From Rhodospirillaceae bacterium (GTDB lineage Bacteria > Pseudomonadota > Alphaproteobacteria > UBA8366 > GCA-2717185), in contig PBDC01000114.1 in assembly GCA_002717185.1 (NCBI GenBank), positions 1 through 54,359 of the forward strand: 54,359 nt of DNA. The letters run 5' to 3'. Position 1 is the stretch's first letter; every line of letters begins with the position of its first letter. The notes below the pieces were generated by a model. The model was not told the origin of the DNA and did not search any database. It worked only from the letters and a program-made list of their open reading frames with translations. Of the stretch, positions 40,510 through 48,015 are shown piece by piece. The position numbers and the translations under genes were made by a program.

Positions 40510-43065
40510 CTAGTTGATCGTGACCCTGTAAGTCACACTGCCTACGGCGTTGCCCTTGAGGTCAGTCACCGAAGTAGAGATGCCGACTACCGACGATCCC
40601 TTGGTGATGTCCATCGCGGCGGTCGTCGCGGCGTAGTTGAACTGCATAGCTCCACTGATGAAGCTGTTGGATCCAGTCGTGTACGCAGAGCAGTCGCTGC
40701 CGTCAAGTGCCGTGGTACAGAACGACGTACGAGCACTCTCGGCACCGTCATCGGCGTAGGAGGTGTCCGCATCAGCATCGACCGTGTAGTAGCCGATAGT
40801 GGCAAAGTCGGTCGCCATGATCTCACTGAACTGGACGTCGATGGCGTGTGTCACCGCGCCACCGGACAGAGCAGTAGAAGCCACAACTGCGGCACTGGTT
40901 CCACCCGCTACGACGAGGCACTTGAAGTTGCCCGCAATATCGGCGTGCCCATTAATGGTGGCACAGATGTTGTCTGCCGTCGGAGTGGAAGCCGAGGTCG
41001 GCGAAGTGAAGTCTGCTGCCAGGACCATCTTGCGGTTCACTGTGTCAAACAGCGAGACCACAGGAACAGCACCAGCCGAACCCTCGATTGCTTCGAAGGT
41101 CCACAGGTTACCGATCGTTCCCTCGGCAATACCGCCGGCAACAGCACCAACTGTGAAGGTACCGGTGGTACCCATGGTGGCCGTGATCGCACGGGTGTAG
41201 GTCGAAGACGCAACCGTTGCGGTAGCCGTTGGGCTAGTCGTGTCGGTCGACGCAGTCGCCGTCTTGTTCGCCGCCATGTCCAGGTCACCGAGATCGGTGA
41301 AGTCACCAGCACTTGTCGAAATGGTCAGAACCTGACCACTGATAAAGGCGGAGCCGTCCTTGTGGGTGGCGAGGAAGTAGTTCCCACCTGCAGCCGTCAC
41401 CAGGAAGGTGGTGTCTGTACCCGAGCTGGTGCTCGTGATGTCATCACTCACCGCGGTGGCGCTGCCGGCGAAATCTTCCACCGCTTCGCTGAAGTGCAGC
41501 AGAGCCGTCGTGGCGCCAATCTTGAAGCTATCGACGGTCGCCGTCGGACGTGTGGCGTCGTTAGCCACGGTCGTCGAGCAGCCAGCAATGGCGTTCCCGG
41601 CAGTGTCCGTGATGCCCGTGCCTGCTGACAGGACGTCACCGACTGCGAAGGCCGTTCCATGGACGATGCTGGCCGCAGTAGCCGCAGCAGTCGAGCCGAC
41701 AACCTCGGTGAGGTTCGGCTGGTCGACGTCGCTAGCACCGGCTGAACCAGCCGTGGCATTGGAGTTAGCCGCAAGAGCAGTGTTGTTCTTCTTGTAGTTG
41801 CTCTCAAGACCAGCACCGGTTCCGTCAGCATTGGTTGAGCCGTCCTGGTCGCCTTCGGCGCCAAGAACGGCACCACTGAAGGTAACCGTCTGGGTGAAGC
41901 TGCCCTCGGCAGCCGTAACGGTGCACGTCACGGTGGTTGAGGTGGCTGCAGCGTCAGCAGCAGTCATCTCAGCAGCCGATAGATCCGCCGTCATGCCGAT
42001 GGCACGAACAGTCGAGATCGTGGTGTGCGCGGCCGTCAGTGCAGCGCTCGTAGTGGCGTTCAACGTGCCCGTACCATCCGTGAGGAGGGTCATGGTCGCT
42101 GCGGCTCCAGCCAGGGCTGCGGCAGAAAGGCCGTCCTGGTGCGAGGTGCCGTTCACGAGAATCACGTTCGTCGCGGTCTCACCGTAACCATTCAGCGTGG
42201 TCGACTTGGTCCGAAGCTCCATGAGCTTCTTAGCGGTGTCGTACCGGTCAGTACCGCCCACACGGGTGGTCTTGATCGCTGTGGTGCCGGCTGCACCATT
42301 GAGGATGGTCTTGACCTCGGTTTCGACCGCAGCGGAAACCGCAGCGGTGCCACCAAGGATGATGACGTGCTCAATGCTGTTGACCGCACTGTCCAGGACC
42401 GCCTTGGTGCCAGCTGACAGGGCGTCACCCGGCTCAACGAGGAGGATCGGGGACTTGTTCTTCCAGGCCAAACCGGAAACGGCGACCGCATCTGCGAAGT
42501 TGCGCGCAGTGGTCAGGAACACCGTGGTTTCCGAATCCCAGTTGGTACCAAAGTCCATCAAGGTACGGATCTTGGTAGCGACAGCGTCGGCCGTAGCCAC
42601 ACGATCGGCACCAGAAACGCGGGACACGGTGTAACCGAGGTCAGTCAGCGAGGTAGCCACATCAGCGCTCACCGCGGCGGTACCGCCAACGATGTACACA
42701 GTGTGACCTGCTGCAGTGGTCGAGTTGATCTGACCGATGGCCAGCGACGTCGAGCCCTTCAAGGTGTTCGGATCGGTGAGAATCACCGGAGCACTGACGG
42801 CGCCAGCGAGTGCAGCAGCGGAAAGACCGTCTGCGTAACTCTCACCGCTCACCAATACAGAAGCTGTTGCCGCACCAGTGTGCGAAGTGATAGCAGCCGA
42901 GGCCGACGTAGCGTAGGCATCTACGCCCGAGACCCGGGTGCTCTGGGTCACGGTCTGCAAGGCAGAGGCCGAACCCGATGTGAGTGCGAGACCAGCACCA
43001 GCCACGAGGACAGCCAAAAGGCCGGCAACGAGGCGGGCAGTGACCCGCTTACGTTCATTATTCAA
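40510..43065 (-). CDS. Secreted cell-wall-binding (CWB2) protein with Ig-like C-terminal region
   Basis: An 851-residue surface protein. A Sec signal peptide is evident: NNERKR, then hydrophobic LVAGLLAVLVAGAGLAL, then a likely cleavage after SASA. Residues about 40-330 hold three CWB2 (cell wall-binding repeat 2) units, seen by the repeated TRVSGVDAYATS, SRVSGADRVATAD and TRVGGTDRYDTA starts with later DGLSAAALAGA and VYIVGGTAAVS motifs. The rest is Thr/Ser/Ala/Asp-rich, with SbsA-like or Ig-like segments (TVDSFKIGATTALLHFSEAV, VQFSEIMATDFA). CWB2 domains non-covalently bind anionic wall polymers, as in C. difficile S-layer proteins. The start is TTG at 43065, seven bases after AGGGAG; the frame further upstream has no better start. 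It could be an S-layer or major surface protein anchored by a glycan of this locus (inference). Confidence 0.83.
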   Translation of the reverse strand: MNNERKRVTARLVAGLLAVLVAGAGLALTSGSASALQTVTQSTRVSGVDAYATSASAAITSHTGAATASVLVSGESYADGLSAAALAGAVSAPVILTDPNTLKGSTSLAIGQINSTTAAGHTVYIVGGTAAVSADVATSLTDLGYTVSRVSGADRVATADAVATKIRTLMDFGTNWDSETTVFLTTARNFADAVAVSGLAWKNKSPILLVEPGDALSAGTKAVLDSAVNSIEHVIILGGTAAVSAAVETEVKTILNGAAGTTAIKTTRVGGTDRYDTAKKLMELRTKSTTLNGYGETATNVILVNGTSHQDGLSAAALAGAAATMTLLTDGTGTLNATTSAALTAAHTTISTVRAIGMTADLSAAEMTAADAAATSTTVTCTVTAAEGSFTQTVTFSGAVLGAEGDQDGSTNADGTGAGLESNYKKNNTALAANSNATAGSAGASDVDQPNLTEVVGSTAAATAASIVHGTAFAVGDVLSAGTGITDTAGNAIAGCSTTVANDATRPTATVDSFKIGATTALLHFSEAVEDFAGSATAVSDDITSTSSGTDTTFLVTAAGGNYFLATHKDGSAFISGQVLTISTSAGDFTDLGDLDMAANKTATASTDTTSPTATATVASSTYTRAITATMGTTGTFTVGAVAGGIAEGTIGNLWTFEAIEGSAGAVPVVSLFDTVNRKMVLAADFTSPTSASTPTADNICATINGHADIAGNFKCLVVAGGTSAAVVASTALSGGAVTHAIDVQFSEIMATDFATIGYYTVDADADTSYADDGAESARTSFCTTALDGSDCSAYTTGSNSFISGAMQFNYAATTAAMDITKGSSVVGISTSVTDLKGNAVGSVTYRVTIN

Positions 43066-43155
43066 GGTTTTCTCCCTGATTGTTGTGTTGATAGTCAGAG
43101 CCTGGCCTGCGAAAACCGATGAGAGCGGACGAGCCGCCGCGACACACAAAGCACC

Positions 43156-43187
43156 GACGAACTCTCTCCCGAAGGACAGAACCCGTC
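43156..43187 (-). promoter_or_regulatory. UUCG-tetraloop hairpin in CWB2 mRNA leader
   Basis: On the CWB2-coding strand GACGGGTTCTGTCC and GGAGAGAGTTCGTC pair as a 14-bp stem (one mismatch, three G-U pairs) closed by the highly stable C(UUCG)G tetraloop. It lies about 90 bases upstream of the TTG start. A role in mRNA stability or attenuation is likely; no U-tract follows, so it is not a plain terminator. Confidence 0.55.
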
Positions 43188-43245
43188 GACGACCCGCGTG
43201 ACGAAAGCCAAGTTGTCCGTCCCCCCACTACGGGGGAACAGAGAA

Positions 43246-43274
43246 AGGGTACCGGGATGGTTAGCGAGTTACAA
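43246..43274 (-). promoter_or_regulatory. Possible promoter of the CWB2 gene
   Basis: On the minus strand TTGTAA (43269-43274, four of six matches to TTGACA) is followed after 17 bases by TACCCT (43246-43251, fits TANNNT). Transcription from here would give a leader of about 175 nt carrying the hairpins noted. The -10 match is weak. Confidence 0.3.
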
Positions 43275-43380
43275 GCATTTGCTTCACCACGCCGGCCCCG
43301 GAACTAAAATCCTTGTCACATCTGGCCAGGCGCACCTGCAAGGCTAATCACAGTAGCGGACCGGCCACCGTCCGTGGTCA

Positions 43381-43406
43381 CAGAAGCGCGCGATCGCGCG
43401 ATTCTG
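43381..43406. repeat. 26-bp extended palindrome with CGCGCGATCGCGCG core
   Basis: A perfect 14-bp palindrome (43387-43400) is flanked by CAGAA on the left and TTCTG on the right, which also pair; only the bases at 43386 and 43401 do not match. It lies 82 bp upstream of the MurG-like gene and could be an operator or a cruciform-forming site. Confidence 0.6.
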
Positions 43407-43488
43407 AGTCCGTAACGGATCCGACTAGTTTTCCCACTGCCCCAAGAATTTTCATGAGATCCTTGAAAAAGAAGGGCTTAGAGCCACC

Positions 43489-44661
43489 ATGACCCCCTCC
43501 AACAACCTCAGGACAGCCAACTCGAACCATCCATCGAGCCTCTCCGGCAACCGCCCGGTGGCCCTGCTGTGCACCTCCAACGGGGTTGGTCTGGGTCACC
43601 TGACCCGCCAGATGGCCGTCGGTCGGCACCTCCGGGCCACCCATGACGTGGTGGTGTTTACCCTCTCACCAGCCGCTGCACTGGCCGTGGACGCCGGTTT
43701 CCACACCGAGTACCTCCGCTCCCACGAGTACGGCCAGGTCGGAAACAGGGCTTGGAATGGCTTTTACGCCACCCGCCTTGAGCACCTGCTGGACCAGTAC
43801 CAGCCTGCGATCATGACCTTCGATGGCGGGCACCCCTACGCCGGACTGTGCGCCGTGCTCCGCTACCGGAATGACCTCCGGTCGGTCTGGAGCCGTCGAG
43901 GCCTCTGGCAGCCCGGGAAAGGTCACGACGCGTTCAGCCGGTCGGCGCTGTTCAGCCACGTGATCGAACCCGGGGAGTACGCAGCCGAACTCGACCGGGG
44001 GCTCACCTCGGGCAGTGCCAACGCTTCCCTGGTGACCGCCCCCGTGTCGGCCGTACAACCCGAAGACCTCCGGCCGGCCGACGAGATACGCGGCGAATTG
44101 GGGCTGGATCCCGACCGACCAGCCGTACTCATGCAGTTAGGAGCAGGCCAGGTCAACGACACCGGATCGCTGAGCTCCCGGGTGGTCGCCTCGCTGCAGC
44201 GCCACCCCGAGGTGCAGGTCGTGGTGACCGAGTCGGTCCTGACCCGCGAGCCTGCGGTCCTGCCCGAGGACGTGACCCGGTTACGCCACTTCCCCATCGG
44301 CGAACACCGGGCCGCCTTCGACGCCTCGGTCATGGCCGCCGGCTACAACTCGTTCCAGGAAGCCATGGCCCTAGGCCTGCCCACACTGTTCATACCCAAC
44401 ATGTCCACGGCCAAGGACGACCAGGACGCACGAACGCTGTGGGCCGAACAATCGGGCTGTGGCCTCCGATGGGACGATGACGGAGCTGACGGCCATGGCG
44501 CCGGGCTGGACCGGGCCATCGACCGCCTGCTGGACCCAAACGAGCAGATCCGGATGCGCGACCAGATGGCCAAACTGCCCGCGGCCACCGGGGCAGCGGA
44601 AATCGCAGCCGCTCTCAACGAGTGGAGTCGCCAGCCTCAGTCGAGGTCGTCTAAGCCGTAG
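43489..44661 (+). CDS. MurG-like glycosyltransferase (GT28 C-terminal family)
   Basis: A 390-residue GT-B protein. The N-terminal domain has PVALLCTSNGVGLGHLTRQM, the glycine-rich GVGLGHLTR being the acceptor/lipid-facing loop seen in MurG and related enzymes. The C-terminal domain has RPAVLMQLGAGQVNDTG, VQVVVTESV and SVMAAGYNSFQEAMALGLPTLFIPN, the equivalent of the MurG donor-site GxxSxxEAxxxGxPxIxIP motif. It probably uses a UDP-sugar to extend a lipid-linked glycan. It starts at ATG 43489 after a 423-bp divergent region and so probably has its own promoter. Its 3' end overlaps the convergent coiled-coil gene by 25 bp. Confidence 0.78.
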   Translation: MTPSNNLRTANSNHPSSLSGNRPVALLCTSNGVGLGHLTRQMAVGRHLRATHDVVVFTLSPAAALAVDAGFHTEYLRSHEYGQVGNRAWNGFYATRLEHLLDQYQPAIMTFDGGHPYAGLCAVLRYRNDLRSVWSRRGLWQPGKGHDAFSRSALFSHVIEPGEYAAELDRGLTSGSANASLVTAPVSAVQPEDLRPADEIRGELGLDPDRPAVLMQLGAGQVNDTGSLSSRVVASLQRHPEVQVVVTESVLTREPAVLPEDVTRLRHFPIGEHRAAFDASVMAAGYNSFQEAMALGLPTLFIPNMSTAKDDQDARTLWAEQSGCGLRWDDDGADGHGAGLDRAIDRLLDPNEQIRMRDQMAKLPAATGAAEIAAALNEWSRQPQSRSSKP

Positions 44662-45398
44662 CCGAGGCGCATCGCCGCCAGGCGCTCATCCTCCCACCGG
44701 GCGTGGTCCGCCTCGTCTGACCACCATGGGGTTACCCCACGGTACGGAGGCAGATACTCGAAGGACAGGCCGAGAGCCCGCAGTCCGGTGAAGTCGACGT
44801 CATCGGTCAGCACCACGGTGCGAGCCGGCTGGTCGGACGCGGCTGCCCGGGCCCACACCTCGTCACGAGCGGTAGTCGACAAGCCCCGACCGTCCAGGAA
44901 GGAGACTGGCCGATCACCGGGCAGGTCCAATACCTCGTGGCGGCGCGCCGTGGCCGCCTGACCACGGGTGGCAGCCTGCTGCAGCGGCTCCGCCAACGAC
45001 TTGGGCAACGTCCGCTGGGCCAGGCGGTAGGCCCAAACCAACATCTGCCGGACGACTCGACCCAGCCACCGGAAGAACTTGACCGGCGACACGGCGATGC
45101 GAACCAGCAGGTGGCCCAGCCGAAACGACTGGCTCTCCAGTGTGCGGGCGAGACGCTTCTCGACCGCGGCTAACTCCTGAGCCAGCACCCTGGACTCAGC
45201 GGCCCACTGGGAACGGTCGGCCTCCCGGTCAGCCTCCCGGTCACGGGCAACCCGCTCATGGGCGGCGACCGTGCGTTCCAGCGTGCTCGCCCACTCCTCA
45301 AGGGACCGCTTCTGGCGTTCCACACGCCGCAGCGACGACGCCAAGTTCTCTGCGTGCGTGCTCTCCAGAGCGGGGTCGGTGGACGAGGTCACCTCCAC
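44637..45398 (-). CDS. Coiled-coil protein of unknown function in the glycan export region
   Basis: A 253-residue protein. Residues 15-95 are strongly coiled-coil, charged and Leu-spaced (LRRVERQKRSLEEWASTLER and AAVEKRLARTLESQS). A short amphipathic or hydrophobic segment follows near 100-130 (LVRIAVSPVKFFRWLGRVV, QMLVWAYRLA), which may contact the membrane. The last 100 residues contain RTVVLTDDVDFTGLRAL and WWSDEADHARWEDERL. No catalytic motif is visible. It resembles helper or tether proteins next to glycosyltransferases or ABC exporters, but the function is unknown. It starts at GTG 45398, 52 bp from the divergent permease, and overlaps the upstream glycosyltransferase 3' end by 25 bp. 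Confidence 0.6.
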   Translation of the reverse strand: MEVTSSTDPALESTHAENLASSLRRVERQKRSLEEWASTLERTVAAHERVARDREADREADRSQWAAESRVLAQELAAVEKRLARTLESQSFRLGHLLVRIAVSPVKFFRWLGRVVRQMLVWAYRLAQRTLPKSLAEPLQQAATRGQAATARRHEVLDLPGDRPVSFLDGRGLSTTARDEVWARAAASDQPARTVVLTDDVDFTGLRALGLSFEYLPPYRGVTPWWSDEADHARWEDERLAAMRLGYGLDDLD

Positions 45399-45450
45399 AA
45401 TCTACCGGCCGCCCCCGGGCTGGCCGGGTCGACGCCTACGCTCCACGAGG

Positions 45451-46305
45451 ATGCGTCCCCCTGATGGACCCAACGGGTCTGACACTGCTGGCCTTTTCGC
45501 CGTGGGGCGGGTCAGCCCGCTGGGCACCTACCTGCAGGACCTATGGCACCGCCGGGACTACCTGCTGCGCGTGCCCATCGAGGACCTGCGGGTCCAGCAC
45601 GCTCACACCCTTCTCGGCAACCTCTGGCTGCTACTGAACCCCGTACTCCAGGTGGCCGTCTACCTTCTGGTGTTCGGCGTGCTGATCGAACTAGACCGGG
45701 GCGTCGACGACTATCTGGCCTTTCTGACCGTCGGGGTGTTCATATTCCACCAGGCTCAGCGCACGGTGACCGCCGGTGCCCGCTCAGTGGTAGCCAACGT
45801 GGGTCTGATTCGGGCCCTGCGATTCCCGAGGGCTGCACTGCCGATCGGCAGTGCTATCGGCCAGCTCCTGGCGTTCGCTCCCGTGCTCGTGGTGATGCTT
45901 ATCGTCACCATCGTCCACGGCCACACCCCTGACCTCCGGTGGCTGGCCCTGCCCGGTCTAGTGGTCGCCCTCACCACCTTCGGCCTCGGCGCCGGCCTGG
46001 CCGCAGCGCGGGCCAACCACACGTACCGCGACCTTGAAAACCTGCTGCCCTTCCTGTTCCGGTTGCTCTTTTACCTATCGGGCGTCCTCTACTCCGTGGA
46101 CCACTTCGTGGAGGACGAGACCCTGCGGTCCCTCTTCGCGCTCGACCCCCTCTACTGCCTGATCACCGCCTGGCGCTGGGCGCTCCTGGGAACCGACGCC
46201 TCGGGCCTCGTGTGGGCCGGCACCATCGGCTGGCCGATAGTCACCCTGGTCGCTGGGTTTGCCGCCTTCAGGGCCCGCGAAACCACCTACGGGAGCGGCG
46301 CGTGA
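45451..46305 (+). CDS. ABC-2 polysaccharide export permease, system 1
   Basis: A 284-residue membrane protein of the ABC-2/TagG-RfbA permease family. After a soluble N-terminus ending RRDYLLRVPIEDLRVQHAHTLLGNLWLLL (seen in parts: LLGNLWLLLNPVLQVAVYLL), six hydrophobic segments follow, among them YLAFLTVGVFIFHQ, APVLVVMLIVTIV and LLFYLSGVLYSVD. The frame extends upstream to 45271, but that crosses the divergent gene; ATG at 45451 starts just before the typical domain. It pairs with the ATPase at 46302, overlapping it as GTGA. Wzm/TagG-type permeases move undecaprenyl-linked glycan or teichoic-acid-like polymers across the cytoplasmic membrane. Separate from system 2 at 49488. Confidence 0.83.
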   Translation: MRPPDGPNGSDTAGLFAVGRVSPLGTYLQDLWHRRDYLLRVPIEDLRVQHAHTLLGNLWLLLNPVLQVAVYLLVFGVLIELDRGVDDYLAFLTVGVFIFHQAQRTVTAGARSVVANVGLIRALRFPRAALPIGSAIGQLLAFAPVLVVMLIVTIVHGHTPDLRWLALPGLVVALTTFGLGAGLAAARANHTYRDLENLLPFLFRLLFYLSGVLYSVDHFVEDETLRSLFALDPLYCLITAWRWALLGTDASGLVWAGTIGWPIVTLVAGFAAFRARETTYGSGA

Positions 46306-47027
46306 CTACCGAGGCACCACCGCTGGCCATTCGCTGCACCGACGTCGAGGTGCGATACACCATCCGCTCACACCGGCCACTGCTACGCGACCTCCTACGC
46401 GGCAACCCGCCCGACGCCATCACGGTGCACGCCGTGCGGGGCATCACCCTCGACGTCGCCGTCGGAGAGAGTGTCGGCGTGGTCGGACCCAATGGTTCAG
46501 GCAAGACCACGCTGCTCCAGGCCATGACCGGCGTCCTAGCACTAGCCGGCGGCGAACTACTGGTCCGATCGCTGCCCACCTTCCTGGGGGTGAAGGCCGC
46601 CCTCCGCCCGCGTATGACCGGACGGGCAAACATCCGCGTCGGCCTCCTGGCCCAGGGGCTGACCCGCGACGAGGCCGAAGCCCGGCTACCCGAGGTGGCC
46701 GACTTCACAGACCTCGGTCCGGCCGTGGACCTGCCCATGGAGACCTACTCGTCGGGTATGCGGGCCCGCCTGCACTTCGCCATCGCCACGGCCCTTACCC
46801 CGGAGATCCTCCTGGTGGACGAGGCTCTGGCCGTCGGCGACCGGGCATTCCGGGAAAAGAGCGCACGGCGACTCGACGATCATCGAGCCGCTGCTGGCAC
46901 GGTGCTATTGGTCAGCCACAACCTGGGCGAGATCCGGAGATCCTGCGAACGCACCGTATGGCTTCAGGAGGGCCGCATCGTGGCCGATGGCCCGACTGAG
47001 GAAGTGCTCCGGGCCTACGAAGCCTGA
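46302..47027 (+). CDS. ABC transporter ATPase for polysaccharide export, system 1
   Basis: A 241-residue TagH/Wzt-type ATPase. The Walker A loop GPNGSGKTT is at 62-70, the signature YSSGMRARL near 158, and Walker B ILLVDEALAVGD near 175, followed by the switch His in LLVSHNLGE. Before Walker A is the ITVHAVRGITLDVAVGE region typical of this family. It lacks the C-terminal carbohydrate-binding domain found in its counterpart at 50350, so it resembles exporters for which chain length is set elsewhere. GTG at 46302 overlaps the permease stop. Its 3' end overlaps the convergent GT2 gene by 13 bp. Confidence 0.87.
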   Translation: MTTEAPPLAIRCTDVEVRYTIRSHRPLLRDLLRGNPPDAITVHAVRGITLDVAVGESVGVVGPNGSGKTTLLQAMTGVLALAGGELLVRSLPTFLGVKAALRPRMTGRANIRVGLLAQGLTRDEAEARLPEVADFTDLGPAVDLPMETYSSGMRARLHFAIATALTPEILLVDEALAVGDRAFREKSARRLDDHRAAAGTVLLVSHNLGEIRRSCERTVWLQEGRIVADGPTEEVLRAYEA

Positions 47028-48010
47028 ACGTCGCTTCCCGAGGGACCCGCCCGCTCCGAACCGCCTAGGAGGCCCCAGAGGAAACCTAGGCCCCACGACA
47101 AATGCATCGTGGGGTACACCACCGTCAAGCGAACCACGGTCGCCGGCTGACGGCCCACGACAATCGAACTAATCATCACCGCTGCGGCGTACCCCGCCGG
47201 AGCAATCAATGCAGGCGGCCACCAGGCTCCGGCTAGCAGACCGACAGCCACGGCCGCGGTGGTCGCCGGAGCCACTAGGTGGCGCCAGCGGAGCGACCGG
47301 GGGTGCATTCCCAGCACCACCCGCTTCCAGCGGCCGTACTGGCCGAACTGGCGGGCCAATGCCCGGACCGACCCCCGAGGCCGATACCCGACCCGTAGCT
47401 CCGGATCAAACCAAACTGTGCCACCAGCCCGCCTCAGCCGATAATTGAGCTCGTAGTCCTGGTTACGCACCAGCGATTCGTCGAACAAGCCCACCGCCTC
47501 AATGGCCTCCCTGCGGAACACCCCCAGGTAGACGGTGTCAACCGGACCCTCGGGCCCCCCGTAGTGAAAGCGAGCGTCGCCAGCACCGAAGCGGGACGCC
47601 ATGGCCCGGCCCACCGCCACCTCGAACGCCGTGGTCCCACGCGGTTCTTGGATGCCTCCCACGGTCACGGCACCGGTGCGTTCCAGCGTCGCTACCGCAC
47701 GTGCCACGTAACCCGCCGGCAGGTCGGCGTGCCCATCCACCCGGACCACGATGGGCGCCGAGGTGGCCCGGATGGCCTGGTTCAACCCGGCGGGCGTGAC
47801 ACCCGCCGGGTTGTCCAACACAGTCACCCGCGGGTCGGAGGCAGCTAGGGCATCAGCCACCGCCCGGGTGTCATCTACTGAGGGGCCGACAGCCACGTAG
47901 ACCTCAAGGCTCGCCGGAACATCCTGATCCAGTACGGACCGCACCGCATGGGCCAACGTCGAAGCCTCATCGCGGACCGGCAAAACGACAGCCACGTCAC
48001 GGGGGTCCAC
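47015..48010 (-). CDS. Glycosyltransferase family 2 with C-terminal membrane segments (ExoA-like)
   Basis: A 331-residue GT-A enzyme. It has DVAVVLPVRDEASTLAHAV at 5-23, VDGHADLPAGYV (DxD-like, with metal-binding acids near 93), VGGIQEPRGT, and FDESLVRNQDYELNYRLRRAGG (in parts: FDESLVRNQDYELNYRL), with ED/QDxELxxR typical of processive or polytopic GT2s. Three C-terminal hydrophobic segments follow. This organisation is like ExoA-type beta-glycosyltransferases of succinoglycan clusters. The ORF opens at 48334 in the overlap with the preceding gene, but GTG at 48010, just after that gene's stop, begins the domain. It ends 13 bp into the ABC ATPase gene on the other strand. Confidence 0.82.
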   Translation of the reverse strand: MDPRDVAVVLPVRDEASTLAHAVRSVLDQDVPASLEVYVAVGPSVDDTRAVADALAASDPRVTVLDNPAGVTPAGLNQAIRATSAPIVVRVDGHADLPAGYVARAVATLERTGAVTVGGIQEPRGTTAFEVAVGRAMASRFGAGDARFHYGGPEGPVDTVYLGVFRREAIEAVGLFDESLVRNQDYELNYRLRRAGGTVWFDPELRVGYRPRGSVRALARQFGQYGRWKRVVLGMHPRSLRWRHLVAPATTAAVAVGLLAGAWWPPALIAPAGYAAAVMISSIVVGRQPATVVRLTVVYPTMHLSWGLGFLWGLLGGSERAGPSGSDVQAS

Positions 48011-48015
48011 CAGGC

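Larger units (their letters stand above)
43066..43488. promoter_or_regulatory. Divergent 423-bp regulatory region between CWB2 and MurG-like genes
   Basis: No coding signal is convincing here. The left half is the likely 5' leader of the CWB2 gene, with a UUCG-capped hairpin and another GC hairpin (ccccc/ggggg arms near 43219-43236). The right half holds the promoter side of the glycosyltransferase at 43489 and an extended palindrome at 43381-43406. I looked for known riboswitch cores and saw none I would call. Confidence 0.6.

Noticed and set aside
40799..42634. Several long forward frames inside the CWB2 gene
   Set aside because: They are shadow frames caused by the Ala/Thr/Val-rich, GC-biased coding of the real gene; composition is typical of antisense frames.
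43200..43380. Possible riboswitch (cyclic-di-AMP type) upstream of the CWB2 gene
   Set aside because: Such switches are known upstream of actinobacterial cell-wall genes, but the consensus GGGGACC/GGGGTGAA elements are not present in the expected order on either strand.
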